Positions 7,903 through 15,081 of a stretch of DNA of 54,732 nucleotides are shown here, piece by piece. The stretch comes from CAVVYW01 sp963752605 (GTDB lineage Bacteria; Actinomycetota; Thermoleophilia; Solirubrobacterales; 70-9), in contig CAVVYW010000008.1 of NCBI GenBank assembly GCA_963752605.1, forward strand, positions 1-54,732. The letters are read 5' to 3'. The notes beneath the pieces are model-generated. The model made no database searches and had not been told where the DNA came from. It saw only the letters and a program-made list of their open reading frames with translations. Position 1 is the stretch's first letter, and each line of letters starts with the position of its first letter. The translations under genes were made by a program, and so were the position numbers.

Positions 7903-10482
7903 GTGGGTGAGGCGACTGGCCCCTTCAGAGCCGCCGTGGTCGGCTGCGGCCCGCGCGGCCTGGAGCATGCGCAGGCTATGACGAGGCAGGAGGGAACCCA
8001 GCTGGTCGCGGTGGCCGATGTCTCGGAGCCCGCCCGGCGTGAAGCGTCCGAGTCTCTGGGGGTCGCCGGGTATCCGGACATCGACGCGCTCCTCGCGGAC
8101 GTGTCACCGGAGATCGTCTCGATCGTGACCCCGCCACACGTGCGGCTCCCTCTGGTGGAGCGGGCCGCCGCTTCACCCGATGTCTATGGCATTGCCGTAG
8201 AGAAGCCCTTGGCGCTGAGCATGCCCGAGGCCGAGGGCATGGTGTCGTTGTGCGACCGCGAGCGGGTGCTCCTCGTCGTCTGCCATCAGCTGCGCTTCGT
8301 CCCGCATTTCGTTGCGCTCAAGGAGGCGATCGATCAGGGGGCGATCGGACGGGTCGAGTTCCTGCGCGCTGCCTGTTACGGGGATCTCCTCGATCAGGGA
8401 CCCCACCTTCTCGACGCGATCCGGTGGCTGAGCGGAGGCCCGCGCGTTCTCTGGGCGATGTCGCAACGCGGTGACGGCGCCCTCGATCGCCTCCCCGGCC
8501 ACGTGGCGGACGAGGGCTGGATCCCGCCTTGGACCAGCCACTATCTGGCTTTGGAGGGGGGAGCCAGGGCGGGTCTCGAGACCGGACCGCTTCACCAAAG
8601 GGGACAGGACTTCGTCGACGACTACCTCGACAAGAGGATCAGCGTCGTCGGCTCCGATGGGGCGGCGCACTGTTCAGCGGTAGGAGGGTCCCGGGTACTG
8701 CGCGGTTCGGGCTCGTGGGAGGATCACCCGGGAGGGATGGATGCCTACACCTCCGCCACATCGCATTTCTATGCCGAGCTTTGTGAGGCGCTTCGCGGCC
8801 GGGTGAAGCATCGAACCGAGGCCCACGACGCGCTTGCAAGCCTCGAGGGCGTGCTTGCGTGCGCCCAGAGCATGGCCGATGGCGACGCGGCCGTGCTCCC
8901 ATTGGACCGGGGTCGCGACGTCATCTCCGACCTGATCTCGGGATCATCGAGGCGAGCCTCGACCGACTCCGGATCAGCTGCGATCGGGGAGACGGACGAG
9001 CTCGATGTCTCGGTGGTGGTGCCGATCCCCGACCACCGCGGTTACCTGCATGCCTGCATCGAGAGTTGGGGCGCCGGTCAGACGCTGCCAGGCAGCCGAT
9101 TGGAGATCATCGCTGCCTCCGACGGCGCCGATCCGGAGCTCGACGCCGAGACCGAGGGCCTGCTCGGACCGGGGGACCGGCTGATCGTGCAGCAGGGTGC
9201 GTCGGAGATCGAGCTCTACGACGCCGCCGCCCGCGCGGCGCGCGGGCGAATCCTTCTGATCACCGAGCCGCACTGCATGGGCGAGCCCGACTGCCTCGAG
9301 GAGCTTCTCGGATTCCTCGCCCGAACGGATTTCGACGGCGCCTGTCTTCGCACCGTCGCGATCACCCCGAACGCCTTCGGGCGCTTGGAGAGCCGGGTCT
9401 TCGAAGAGGGTTTCAGCGAGTGGTCCCGCCCTGGTCACTGGTGCAAGGTGGTGGTTCGGGGATTCGCGGTGACAAGGCGAGCGTACACCGAGGTCGGCGG
9501 GTTCGAGACCGGATACGGCCGGTTCGCGGAGTTCGCCCTCGGCGCAAGCCTGCACGCCCAGGGGTACCGGCTCGGCTACGCGCTCGGCGCCGCGGTCAAT
9601 CACGCATACGCGGGGAGCTTTGCGCGAGTGGAGGAGCCGGTCACGGACTTTGCGCACGGGGAGATGGCCTACCGCTTCGACTACCCCGCCGAATACTGCG
9701 ACCGCTACTTCGGCGCGCCCACCGAGTGGGTCCAGCGCCGATCGCTCGATCGGGCCTCCGCGCGTGCGGCCTGCGCTCTCGCCTTTCGCAGCATGATGCG
9801 GCCACGGGGCTTGCGGGATGGATCGTTCCGGTCGATGGCCGGCACGCTTCGCCGCAGCGGGCCCGCAGCGATTTTCGGCGCGCGCGCGGCGCTGCTTCGC
9901 GCCCGTGCGCTCTACTGGGTGGCCCGTGCGCGCTTCCTGCTCTGGCACTTCAGCGGCCGCAGGCTCGACCGCGCCTTCAGGGACGGCTGGGAGCGCATGG
10001 TGACCGTAGCCCGGCTCAGCTATCTCGCGAAGCGACAAAGCCGACCGGTTCCCGAGAGTGACGAGCTTCGCTTCGACCTCGCCGAGTTGCCGGACGAGAC
10101 GCTCTACGGATTCCACACGGCCGAGCGGTCGCAGGGAAGGGTGTTCCGGTGGTCCGGGGCGGTGGCCTTCGCCGATCTGGCCGTTCCGCGCGGGAGCTAC
10201 CGCGTCCTGATCGACACCCAGGGCATGCAACAGCCCCCCGGATTGAGCTTCTTCTTCAACGGCCATCGGGTGGGAGCCGAGGACGTAGAGATCGAGGAGC
10301 CGGGGATCTCGTTCCGGGTTGAGCCCGGATGGTTCTCGCCCTCGGGGGCGCAGCGGCTGGCGTTGACCTGCGCCGCCTCCAGCCCCTCGGGGAACGGCTC
10401 GGTCGACCCCCGGGAGCTCGGCCTCGCGGTCGGCGCGATTGAGTTCCGGGAGGGCTCGGAGCGGGCGGCACGCGTCGCCTGA
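7903..10482 (+). CDS. Gfo/Idh/MocA oxidoreductase fused to GT2 glycosyltransferase with C-terminal beta domain
   Basis: About 859 residues with three parts. Residues 1-350 are a Gfo/Idh/MocA NAD-dependent oxidoreductase: Rossmann motif VVGCGPRG near the N-terminus, PPHVRLPLVERA, and the EKPLAL catalytic loop. Residues 365-610 are a family 2 glycosyltransferase (LDVSVVVPIPDHRGYLHACI, then ITEPHCMGEPDCLEE, then AVTRRAYTEVGGFETGYG). From about residue 735 there is a beta-rich domain starting LYGFHTAERSQGRVFRW that is shared with the GT2 at 20603. The start is taken at GTG 7903, because frames further upstream run through the neighbour. The fusion suggests that a sugar is oxidised or epimerised and then transferred by one polypeptide. 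Function is inferred; the domain calls are firm. Confidence 0.85.
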   Translation: MGEATGPFRAAVVGCGPRGLEHAQAMTRQEGTQLVAVADVSEPARREASESLGVAGYPDIDALLADVSPEIVSIVTPPHVRLPLVERAAASPDVYGIAVEKPLALSMPEAEGMVSLCDRERVLLVVCHQLRFVPHFVALKEAIDQGAIGRVEFLRAACYGDLLDQGPHLLDAIRWLSGGPRVLWAMSQRGDGALDRLPGHVADEGWIPPWTSHYLALEGGARAGLETGPLHQRGQDFVDDYLDKRISVVGSDGAAHCSAVGGSRVLRGSGSWEDHPGGMDAYTSATSHFYAELCEALRGRVKHRTEAHDALASLEGVLACAQSMADGDAAVLPLDRGRDVISDLISGSSRRASTDSGSAAIGETDELDVSVVVPIPDHRGYLHACIESWGAGQTLPGSRLEIIAASDGADPELDAETEGLLGPGDRLIVQQGASEIELYDAAARAARGRILLITEPHCMGEPDCLEELLGFLARTDFDGACLRTVAITPNAFGRLESRVFEEGFSEWSRPGHWCKVVVRGFAVTRRAYTEVGGFETGYGRFAEFALGASLHAQGYRLGYALGAAVNHAYAGSFARVEEPVTDFAHGEMAYRFDYPAEYCDRYFGAPTEWVQRRSLDRASARAACALAFRSMMRPRGLRDGSFRSMAGTLRRSGPAAIFGARAALLRARALYWVARARFLLWHFSGRRLDRAFRDGWERMVTVARLSYLAKRQSRPVPESDELRFDLAELPDETLYGFHTAERSQGRVFRWSGAVAFADLAVPRGSYRVLIDTQGMQQPPGLSFFFNGHRVGAEDVEIEEPGISFRVEPGWFSPSGAQRLALTCAASSPSGNGSVDPRELGLAVGAIEFREGSERAARVA

Positions 10483-10498
10483 GCTGCGGCCCATGGCT

Positions 10499-10514
10499 AT
10501 ACTTTCTGAAGTAT
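10499..10514. promoter_or_regulatory. operator-like inverted repeat upstream of rhodanese gene
   Basis: ATACTT-TCTG-AAGTAT is a perfect 6-base inverted repeat 26 bases before the ATG at 10540. It overlaps TATACT (10497-10502), a possible -10 box, so a bound protein would block transcription. A similar repeat precedes cysM at 39079. Confidence 0.55.
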
Positions 10515-10516
10515 TG

Positions 10517-10533
10517 AAATCCGATCAGGATTT
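10517..10533. promoter_or_regulatory. second inverted repeat upstream of rhodanese gene
   Basis: AAATCC-GATCA-GGATTT, perfect 6-base arms with a 5-base spacer, directly between the first repeat and the start codon. It could be a second protein site or a leader hairpin. The AATCC element also follows the repeat upstream of cysM. Confidence 0.4.
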
Positions 10534-10539
10534 GGGAAT

Positions 10540-11013
10540 ATGACTCAGATGGCCGAGATGCCCCGCAAGGACGTGCCGCCCCCACTCGAGCTGGTGAAGA
10601 GCAGGATCGAGGAGTTGCTGCCGCCCGACGCGCAGGAGCGGATCTCCTCCGGCGCGGTCGTGATCGACGTCCGGAACCCGGACCGATTCGAGCAAGGGCA
10701 CGTCCAGGCGGCGGTCAACGTCTCCTCGGGCGAGAGCGCCCGGGAGGCCCACGACTCGGCCTTCGCCGAGGCGATCGAGGAGGCCGCCGGCGGGCGCGAC
10801 GCGCAGCTCGTCATCTTCTGCGGAGAGGGCAACCGCTCGGCACGCACCGCCGACGTCCTCCGCAACGAGCACGGCTTCGATCACGCCGCCTCGGTGATCG
10901 GCGGCCTGAAGCTCTGGAGCGAGCTCGGCCTCCCGGTCGAAGGTGAGATCCTGGTGGGCGCCGACGACGCAGAGCTCGGCGAGGGCATGGGGGCTGAAGG
11001 AAACACGACCTGA
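10540..11013 (+). CDS. rhodanese-like sulfurtransferase
   Basis: A 157-residue single rhodanese domain: AVVIDVRNPDRFEQGHVQAAVNV, then the active-site loop VIFCGEGNRSARTA with catalytic C94. Rhodaneses carry persulfide sulfur to acceptor proteins. The stop overlaps the next start as TGATG, so it is coupled to the rhodanese-ThiF gene, whose own rhodanese domain is clearly a paralogue (both have EEAAGGRD and the same CGxGNRSA loop). The likely role is delivery of sulfur to the CysO-like carrier encoded 2 kb downstream. The upstream inverted repeats suggest regulation by sulfur or cysteine status. Confidence 0.9.
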   Translation: MTQMAEMPRKDVPPPLELVKSRIEELLPPDAQERISSGAVVIDVRNPDRFEQGHVQAAVNVSSGESAREAHDSAFAEAIEEAAGGRDAQLVIFCGEGNRSARTADVLRNEHGFDHAASVIGGLKLWSELGLPVEGEILVGADDAELGEGMGAEGNTT

Positions 11014-12212
11014 TGGCGAGCACCGAGACGCTGGAGCAGATCAAGGAGCGGATCAAGCAGGTGACCCCGGAGGAGACCCGGGCCGCGCTCGAGTCGGGGG
11101 AGGCCACCTTGATCGACACGCGGGATGCGGTCAACCGGCAGGACGCGAGGATCGAGGGCGATCACTACGCGCCCGCCGGCCAGGGCGCCGCCGAGGCGCA
11201 CAGCGATGAGTTCGCGCGGGCCGTCGAGGAGGCCGCGGGCGGCCGCGACAAGCCGGTGATCCTTTACTGCGGCGCAGGCAACCGCTCGGCCGTCGCCGCC
11301 GACGTGCTCGAGAAGGAACACGGCTTCAAGGACGTCGCCTCCATGTCGGGCGGGCTGACGCTCTGGGAGATCCAGGGCATGCCGGTGGTGATCCCGGAGG
11401 GGATGTCCCCCGAGCAGCGCAACCGCTACTCGCGTCACACGCTGCTGCCGGAGTTCGGCGTCGAGGGGCAGCTCAAGCTCCTCAACTCGAAGGTGCTGCT
11501 GCTGGGGGCCGGCGGGCTGGGCTCGCCGGCGGCCCTCTATCTGGCCGCGGCCGGGGTCGGCACCATCGGGCTCGTGGACGACGATGAGGTGGACGAGTCG
11601 AACCTGCAGCGCCAGGTGATCCACAACACCAACCGCGTCGGCCAGCCGAAGACCGAGTCCGCCCGCAAGACGATCGAGGAGCTGAACCCGGATGTGAAGG
11701 TCGTCGAGCACCGGACCCGGCTCGACGCCGACAACGTGCTCGAGCTCATCGGCGACTACGACGTGATCGTCGACGGGGCGGACAACTTCCCCACCCGCTA
11801 CCTGCTGAACGACGCCTCGGTAAGGCTGCGCAAGCCGGTCGTCTCCGCCTCGATCCTCGCCTTCGACGGGCAGCTCTCGACCTTCGTCCCATACGAGGGC
11901 CCCTGCTACCGCTGCCTCTACCCGACGCCTCCGCCCGCCGAGCTCGCTCCGAGCTGCGGCGCCGCGGGTGTGCTCGGCGTGATGGCCGGCGTCATGGGCC
12001 TGCTACAGGCGAACGAGGTCATCAAGCTGGTCGCGGGGATCGGCGAGCCGCTGATCGGCCGCCTGCTCCTATACGACTCGCTCGGCACCCGCTTCACCGA
12101 GCTCAAGGTGCGCCGCGACCCCGAGTGCCCGATCTGCGGAGAGAACGCCCCCGAGATCCCCGAGTCGGAGATGGGCAGGTTCCCGGACTACGAAGCGTTC
12201 TGCGCCCGGTAG
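11013..12212 (+). CDS. rhodanese-ThiF/MoeB fusion, sulfur-carrier adenylyltransferase
   Basis: 399 residues. Residues 1-125 are a rhodanese domain with catalytic C86 (ILYCGAGNRS). Residues 130-390 are a ThiF/MoeB E1-like domain: RYSRHTLLPEFG, the ATP loop LLGAGGLGSPA (163-173), DDDEVDESNLQRQ, and zinc Cys pairs C298/C301 (CYRC) and C372/C375 (CPIC). MoeZ/MOCS3 proteins have the adenylyltransferase first and the rhodanese last; here the order is reversed. The enzyme should adenylate the C-terminal Gly of a ubiquitin-like carrier and place sulfur on it as a thiocarboxylate. The nearby CysO-like protein is the natural partner. MoaD or ThiS type carriers elsewhere could also be substrates. Confidence 0.9.
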   Translation: MASTETLEQIKERIKQVTPEETRAALESGEATLIDTRDAVNRQDARIEGDHYAPAGQGAAEAHSDEFARAVEEAAGGRDKPVILYCGAGNRSAVAADVLEKEHGFKDVASMSGGLTLWEIQGMPVVIPEGMSPEQRNRYSRHTLLPEFGVEGQLKLLNSKVLLLGAGGLGSPAALYLAAAGVGTIGLVDDDEVDESNLQRQVIHNTNRVGQPKTESARKTIEELNPDVKVVEHRTRLDADNVLELIGDYDVIVDGADNFPTRYLLNDASVRLRKPVVSASILAFDGQLSTFVPYEGPCYRCLYPTPPPAELAPSCGAAGVLGVMAGVMGLLQANEVIKLVAGIGEPLIGRLLLYDSLGTRFTELKVRRDPECPICGENAPEIPESEMGRFPDYEAFCAR

Positions 12213-12217
12213 GGCCC

Positions 12218-13174
12218 TTGCGAGGTCCCGGGGACGCGATTCGCTCCCACCCCGCTTTCTCGGGACAGTGGTACTACACCCTGGAGCTCGCCCCGGGCAT
12301 CTACACCTCAGGAGCGGACCACCACAACATCGCTCTCACCCGCGAGCTGCTGAGGCGGGTCGACGTCGAGGGGGAGTCGGGAGGCAGCGCTCCCGCGCGC
12401 TGTCTCGACATCGGGACCCGCGAGGCCCTGGTTCCGATCCTCCTCGAGCGCCGGGGTGCCTCGGTGATCGCTTACGACCGGGCACTCTGGCACCAGAGCC
12501 TGGAGCTGGTCGAGAAGGCCCTGGGCACCGAGTTCGAGCTGGTCGGCGACTTCAAGCTGGCAGAGCTCCCCCTGAGACTGGAGGACGAGAGCAGCACGCC
12601 ACCGTATGACCTGGTCGTCCTGTCCGGGGTCCTCTACCGCATGCTCGATCCGATGATGGGACTCGCGATCGCCCGAGGCTTGGTCCGAAACGGCGGCCTG
12701 CTGGTGGTGGAGACCATCGCCAGCTTCGACGAGGGGACCTGGATGCACTTCAACTCCGCCGGCCGATTGGGCCCCAACACCTTCTGGGTGCCGTCCCTTC
12801 CCTGCCTCGACTACCTGCTGCGCTTTCTCCGCCTTGAGGTGCTGGATGCGACCCACCTGGGGCCCTGGGAGAAGCATGGCTCCCCGCCTCACGGCCGGAT
12901 CGCGGTCGCCTGCCGGGCGGTGCTCGATGAGCCGGCCGAGCCGGACGATCCACGCATCGGCGGCACGCAGTTCGACGACGATCGCAATTTCGCCGAGTTC
13001 CTCGACTGGGAGGCTCTCCGGTCAGAGCTTTCGCCGGTTGGGTACGCGCCGTCGGACCGGCGGCTGGCGCGGCGCGCCAGCGGGACGATCGACCTGCTGG
13101 CCACGGCGATGGCCAACCATCCCCATGAGGTCACCGCCGATCAGATCCGGCTCGACCTCGACGCGTGCTACTGA
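12218..13174 (+). CDS. class I SAM-dependent methyltransferase, CmoB-like
   Basis: About 318 residues. The N-terminal stretch SGQWYYTLELAPGIYTSG resembles the substrate-side motif of CmoB/DUF1698 proteins. The SAM site follows: CLDIGTREALVPILLERRGA (motif I) and YDLVVLSGVLYRMLDP (motif IV region). No ATG is suitably placed; I chose TTG at 12218, six bases after the previous stop, because the frame upstream lies inside the rhodanese-ThiF gene. GTG or TTG further in is possible. The gene sits between the adenylyltransferase and the sulfur carrier, so a link to sulfur transfer or to RNA wobble-base modification is possible, but the substrate cannot be read from the sequence. Confidence 0.75.
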   Translation: MRGPGDAIRSHPAFSGQWYYTLELAPGIYTSGADHHNIALTRELLRRVDVEGESGGSAPARCLDIGTREALVPILLERRGASVIAYDRALWHQSLELVEKALGTEFELVGDFKLAELPLRLEDESSTPPYDLVVLSGVLYRMLDPMMGLAIARGLVRNGGLLVVETIASFDEGTWMHFNSAGRLGPNTFWVPSLPCLDYLLRFLRLEVLDATHLGPWEKHGSPPHGRIAVACRAVLDEPAEPDDPRIGGTQFDDDRNFAEFLDWEALRSELSPVGYAPSDRRLARRASGTIDLLATAMANHPHEVTADQIRLDLDACY

Positions 13175-13227
13175 GACGGGTCTGCGCCAGGCGAGCTCGG
13201 AGGCCCAAGACGCTAGCGTTCCCGCCG

Positions 13228-13509
13228 ATGCCGACGATCAAGGTCCCACCAGTGCTGCGCTCCCACACCGACGGTGAGTCCGAGGTGGTGGTCGAGGGAG
13301 GCACCGTCGGCGACGCGCTCCGAGCCCTGGCCGAGAAGCACCCGGCCACCAAGGAGCAGCTGTTCTCGCTGGAGGGCGACCTGAACCGCTACGTCAACGT
13401 CTACCTCAACGACGAGGACGTGCGGGTGCTCGACGGACTCGACACCTCTGCCGGGGACTTGGACACGGTCGTGATCCTGCCGGCGATGGCAGGCGGCGGT
13501 CAAGCCTGA
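13228..13509 (+). CDS. cysO: CysO-like ubiquitin-fold sulfur carrier protein
   Basis: A 93-residue beta-grasp protein of the MoaD/ThiS/CysO group. VPPVLRSHTDG, the middle part RYVNVYLNDEDVR and the end TVVILPAMAGG match mycobacterial CysO closely. CysO carries sulfur as a thiocarboxylate on its terminal Gly for CysM. This protein does not stop at GG: three more residues (GQA) follow the AMAGG, so the carboxyl end must be exposed by proteolysis before adenylation, or G91 is not used. A JAMM protease encoded at 40909 could do it. The start ATG was chosen because the 21-residue upstream extension is Arg-rich and unlike the family. Identity is strong, processing is inferred. Confidence 0.87.
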   Translation: MPTIKVPPVLRSHTDGESEVVVEGGTVGDALRALAEKHPATKEQLFSLEGDLNRYVNVYLNDEDVRVLDGLDTSAGDLDTVVILPAMAGGGQA

Positions 13510-13521
13510 GCGGCGCGCCGC

Positions 13522-14601
13522 TCAGGGGACGCCGCCGGTAAACCGCACGAAGGAGCTCCACGCCGGCTTGGGCGTCCCGCCAAGGGCGAACAGGCCCGAG
13601 TTGTAGAGCCAGTCACCACCCGCCCCATCCCTCAGCGAGTACCAGATGACCCCCTGGATCCCGAATCGGGCCGCGTTCGCCGCCAGGCTGTTGAAGCTGG
13701 CCTCCAAGCGACTCGCCTGGCCGTAGGAAGTTGTCGTGTAACGGCTCGGGGTCCCGCCGCTGGCCCAACCGAGCTCGGTCACCCAGATCGGGCTGCCGCC
13801 ATCGCCATGTCTCCTGGTCACTCGGCGGACGCCCTTCACCGTCCTCAGGGCCTCGCCGGGCCTCCTTGCATAGGGGTGAACCGCCAGCGCGTCGAACGCG
13901 CTCTTGATTCCCTTGACCCGATAGAGCTTGTCGAGGAACTCCTCGATCGGGATGGCGCGCCGCTGGCTCGGTCGCGTGAACAGCCCCGCCAGGATCACAC
14001 GGCCCCCGGGATCGGCGGCACGGACGCTGTGCGCCGTCAGCTTCAGCAGGCTGCCGTACTGCCTCGGACTCGGCCGTGGTGGCGCCCAGAAACTGGGCGA
14101 GTTGACCTCGTTCAACAGCTGCCAGTCGGTGATCGGCACCGGCTGGGCACCTGGATGGGTGGCGACGAACGTCGTCCAGAAGGGGCTCTGCCAGAAGCTG
14201 CCGCCCAGTTTGTAGCGGTTGACCGCGTCGGTAACGAACTGCGCGAAGGCCGCGCGCGCGGCCGTGCTGACCGGGGGCCGCATCGGGCTGGAAGCCGCGA
14301 ACCCGGGCGAGCCGTAGAGCGTCGCCAGAACCTGGATCCCCTGGGCCGAGGCGTTGGCGACCATCTCGTCGTACGGCGCCCAGTTACGCTGACCGGGAGT
14401 GGGCTCCACGTTGGCCCAGGAGAGGATGATGCGCAGGGTCCCCACCTTGCCCCGGCCCATCGCGGTGTACTCGCTTGCGGTCGGCGGCTGGAGCGGGACG
14501 ACGCCGAAGAAGGAGCGCGAGACCGCCGCGGCTCTCCCCGTGAGCGGGCCGAGCATCAGGGCCGTGAGCAGAACGGCGAGCGCGGTGAGGCGCAGCTTCA
14601 C
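13522..14601 (-). CDS. secreted glycoside hydrolase, TIM-barrel (GH39/GH5-like)
   Basis: 359 residues with a signal peptide (KLRLTALAVLLTALMLGPL, cleavage near AAAVS). The (beta/alpha)8 enzyme pattern is visible: WANVEPTPGQRNWAPYD near the start of the barrel, DWQLLNEVNSP carrying the acid/base Glu, VHPYARRPGE, and IWVTELGWAS carrying the likely nucleophile Glu. The start GTG at 14601 lies one base after the stop of the upstream gene, and the long in-frame extension beyond it overlaps that gene, so I exclude it. Placed at the edge of the polysaccharide locus, it may trim or turn over the surface polymer. Clan GH-A is likely; the exact family is unsure. Confidence 0.8.
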   Translation of the reverse strand: MKLRLTALAVLLTALMLGPLTGRAAAVSRSFFGVVPLQPPTASEYTAMGRGKVGTLRIILSWANVEPTPGQRNWAPYDEMVANASAQGIQVLATLYGSPGFAASSPMRPPVSTAARAAFAQFVTDAVNRYKLGGSFWQSPFWTTFVATHPGAQPVPITDWQLLNEVNSPSFWAPPRPSPRQYGSLLKLTAHSVRAADPGGRVILAGLFTRPSQRRAIPIEEFLDKLYRVKGIKSAFDALAVHPYARRPGEALRTVKGVRRVTRRHGDGGSPIWVTELGWASGGTPSRYTTTSYGQASRLEASFNSLAANAARFGIQGVIWYSLRDGAGGDWLYNSGLFALGGTPKPAWSSFVRFTGGVP

Positions 14602-14602
14602 G

Positions 14603-15064
14603 CTATGGCCCGCCGCGCCCGGCGCGAGAGCGCTGGAGGAGAATGATCCCCCCCGCGATCGCCGCGAGTGCCAGCAGGACGGCGATGCCGATCGGGTCGC
14701 CGAGGGTGCTGCCCGCCGCGGACAGGATCCCGCGCTCATCGGTCGATCCTTCGTCGATCCCTTCCTGCGCCGCCCGGGCGGGAGGTGCGCCAAGCTCATC
14801 AGCGGTGGCGATGCCCGCAAGGGCCGCTCCGTCCGGTGTCTTCTCGAGCTGCCGGCGAACCGCCGCCGGCAGCTCCTCCGGCCGGGACCGAGGAGCGCTC
14901 TGCCCGGGGCTCGCCTCGCCACGCGCGTTGGGGAGTCGCGAGTCGTATTGCTCGACCGCGGGAGCGGCCACCGCCGATTGCGCCGAGCCAAGCACGATCA
15001 GCGCCGCGAGGGGGCAGGCTACGAGCCACCCGCCGCGCCTAGACTTGCCGCCGCTTTGCCCCAT
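14603..15064 (-). CDS. hypothetical secreted or membrane-anchored protein
   Basis: About 153 residues. A basic N-terminus (GGKSRRGG) and hydrophobic stretch (WLVACPLAALIVLGSA) form a signal peptide ending near AVAAPA. A Pro/Glu/Arg-rich middle follows, then a C-terminal transmembrane helix (IGIAVLLALAAIAGGIILL) and a basic tail RSRAGRGG, so it is likely anchored with the middle outside. It is coupled to the glycoside hydrolase gene (one base between stop and GTG), which suggests joint function. An alternative ATG at 15100 would overlap the divergent O-antigen ligase gene, so the ATG at 15064 is preferred. No family recognised. Confidence 0.6.
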   Translation of the reverse strand: MGQSGGKSRRGGWLVACPLAALIVLGSAQSAVAAPAVEQYDSRLPNARGEASPGQSAPRSRPEELPAAVRRQLEKTPDGAALAGIATADELGAPPARAAQEGIDEGSTDERGILSAAGSTLGDPIGIAVLLALAAIAGGIILLQRSRAGRGGP

Positions 15065-15081
15065 CACCGAGCGGAACACTA

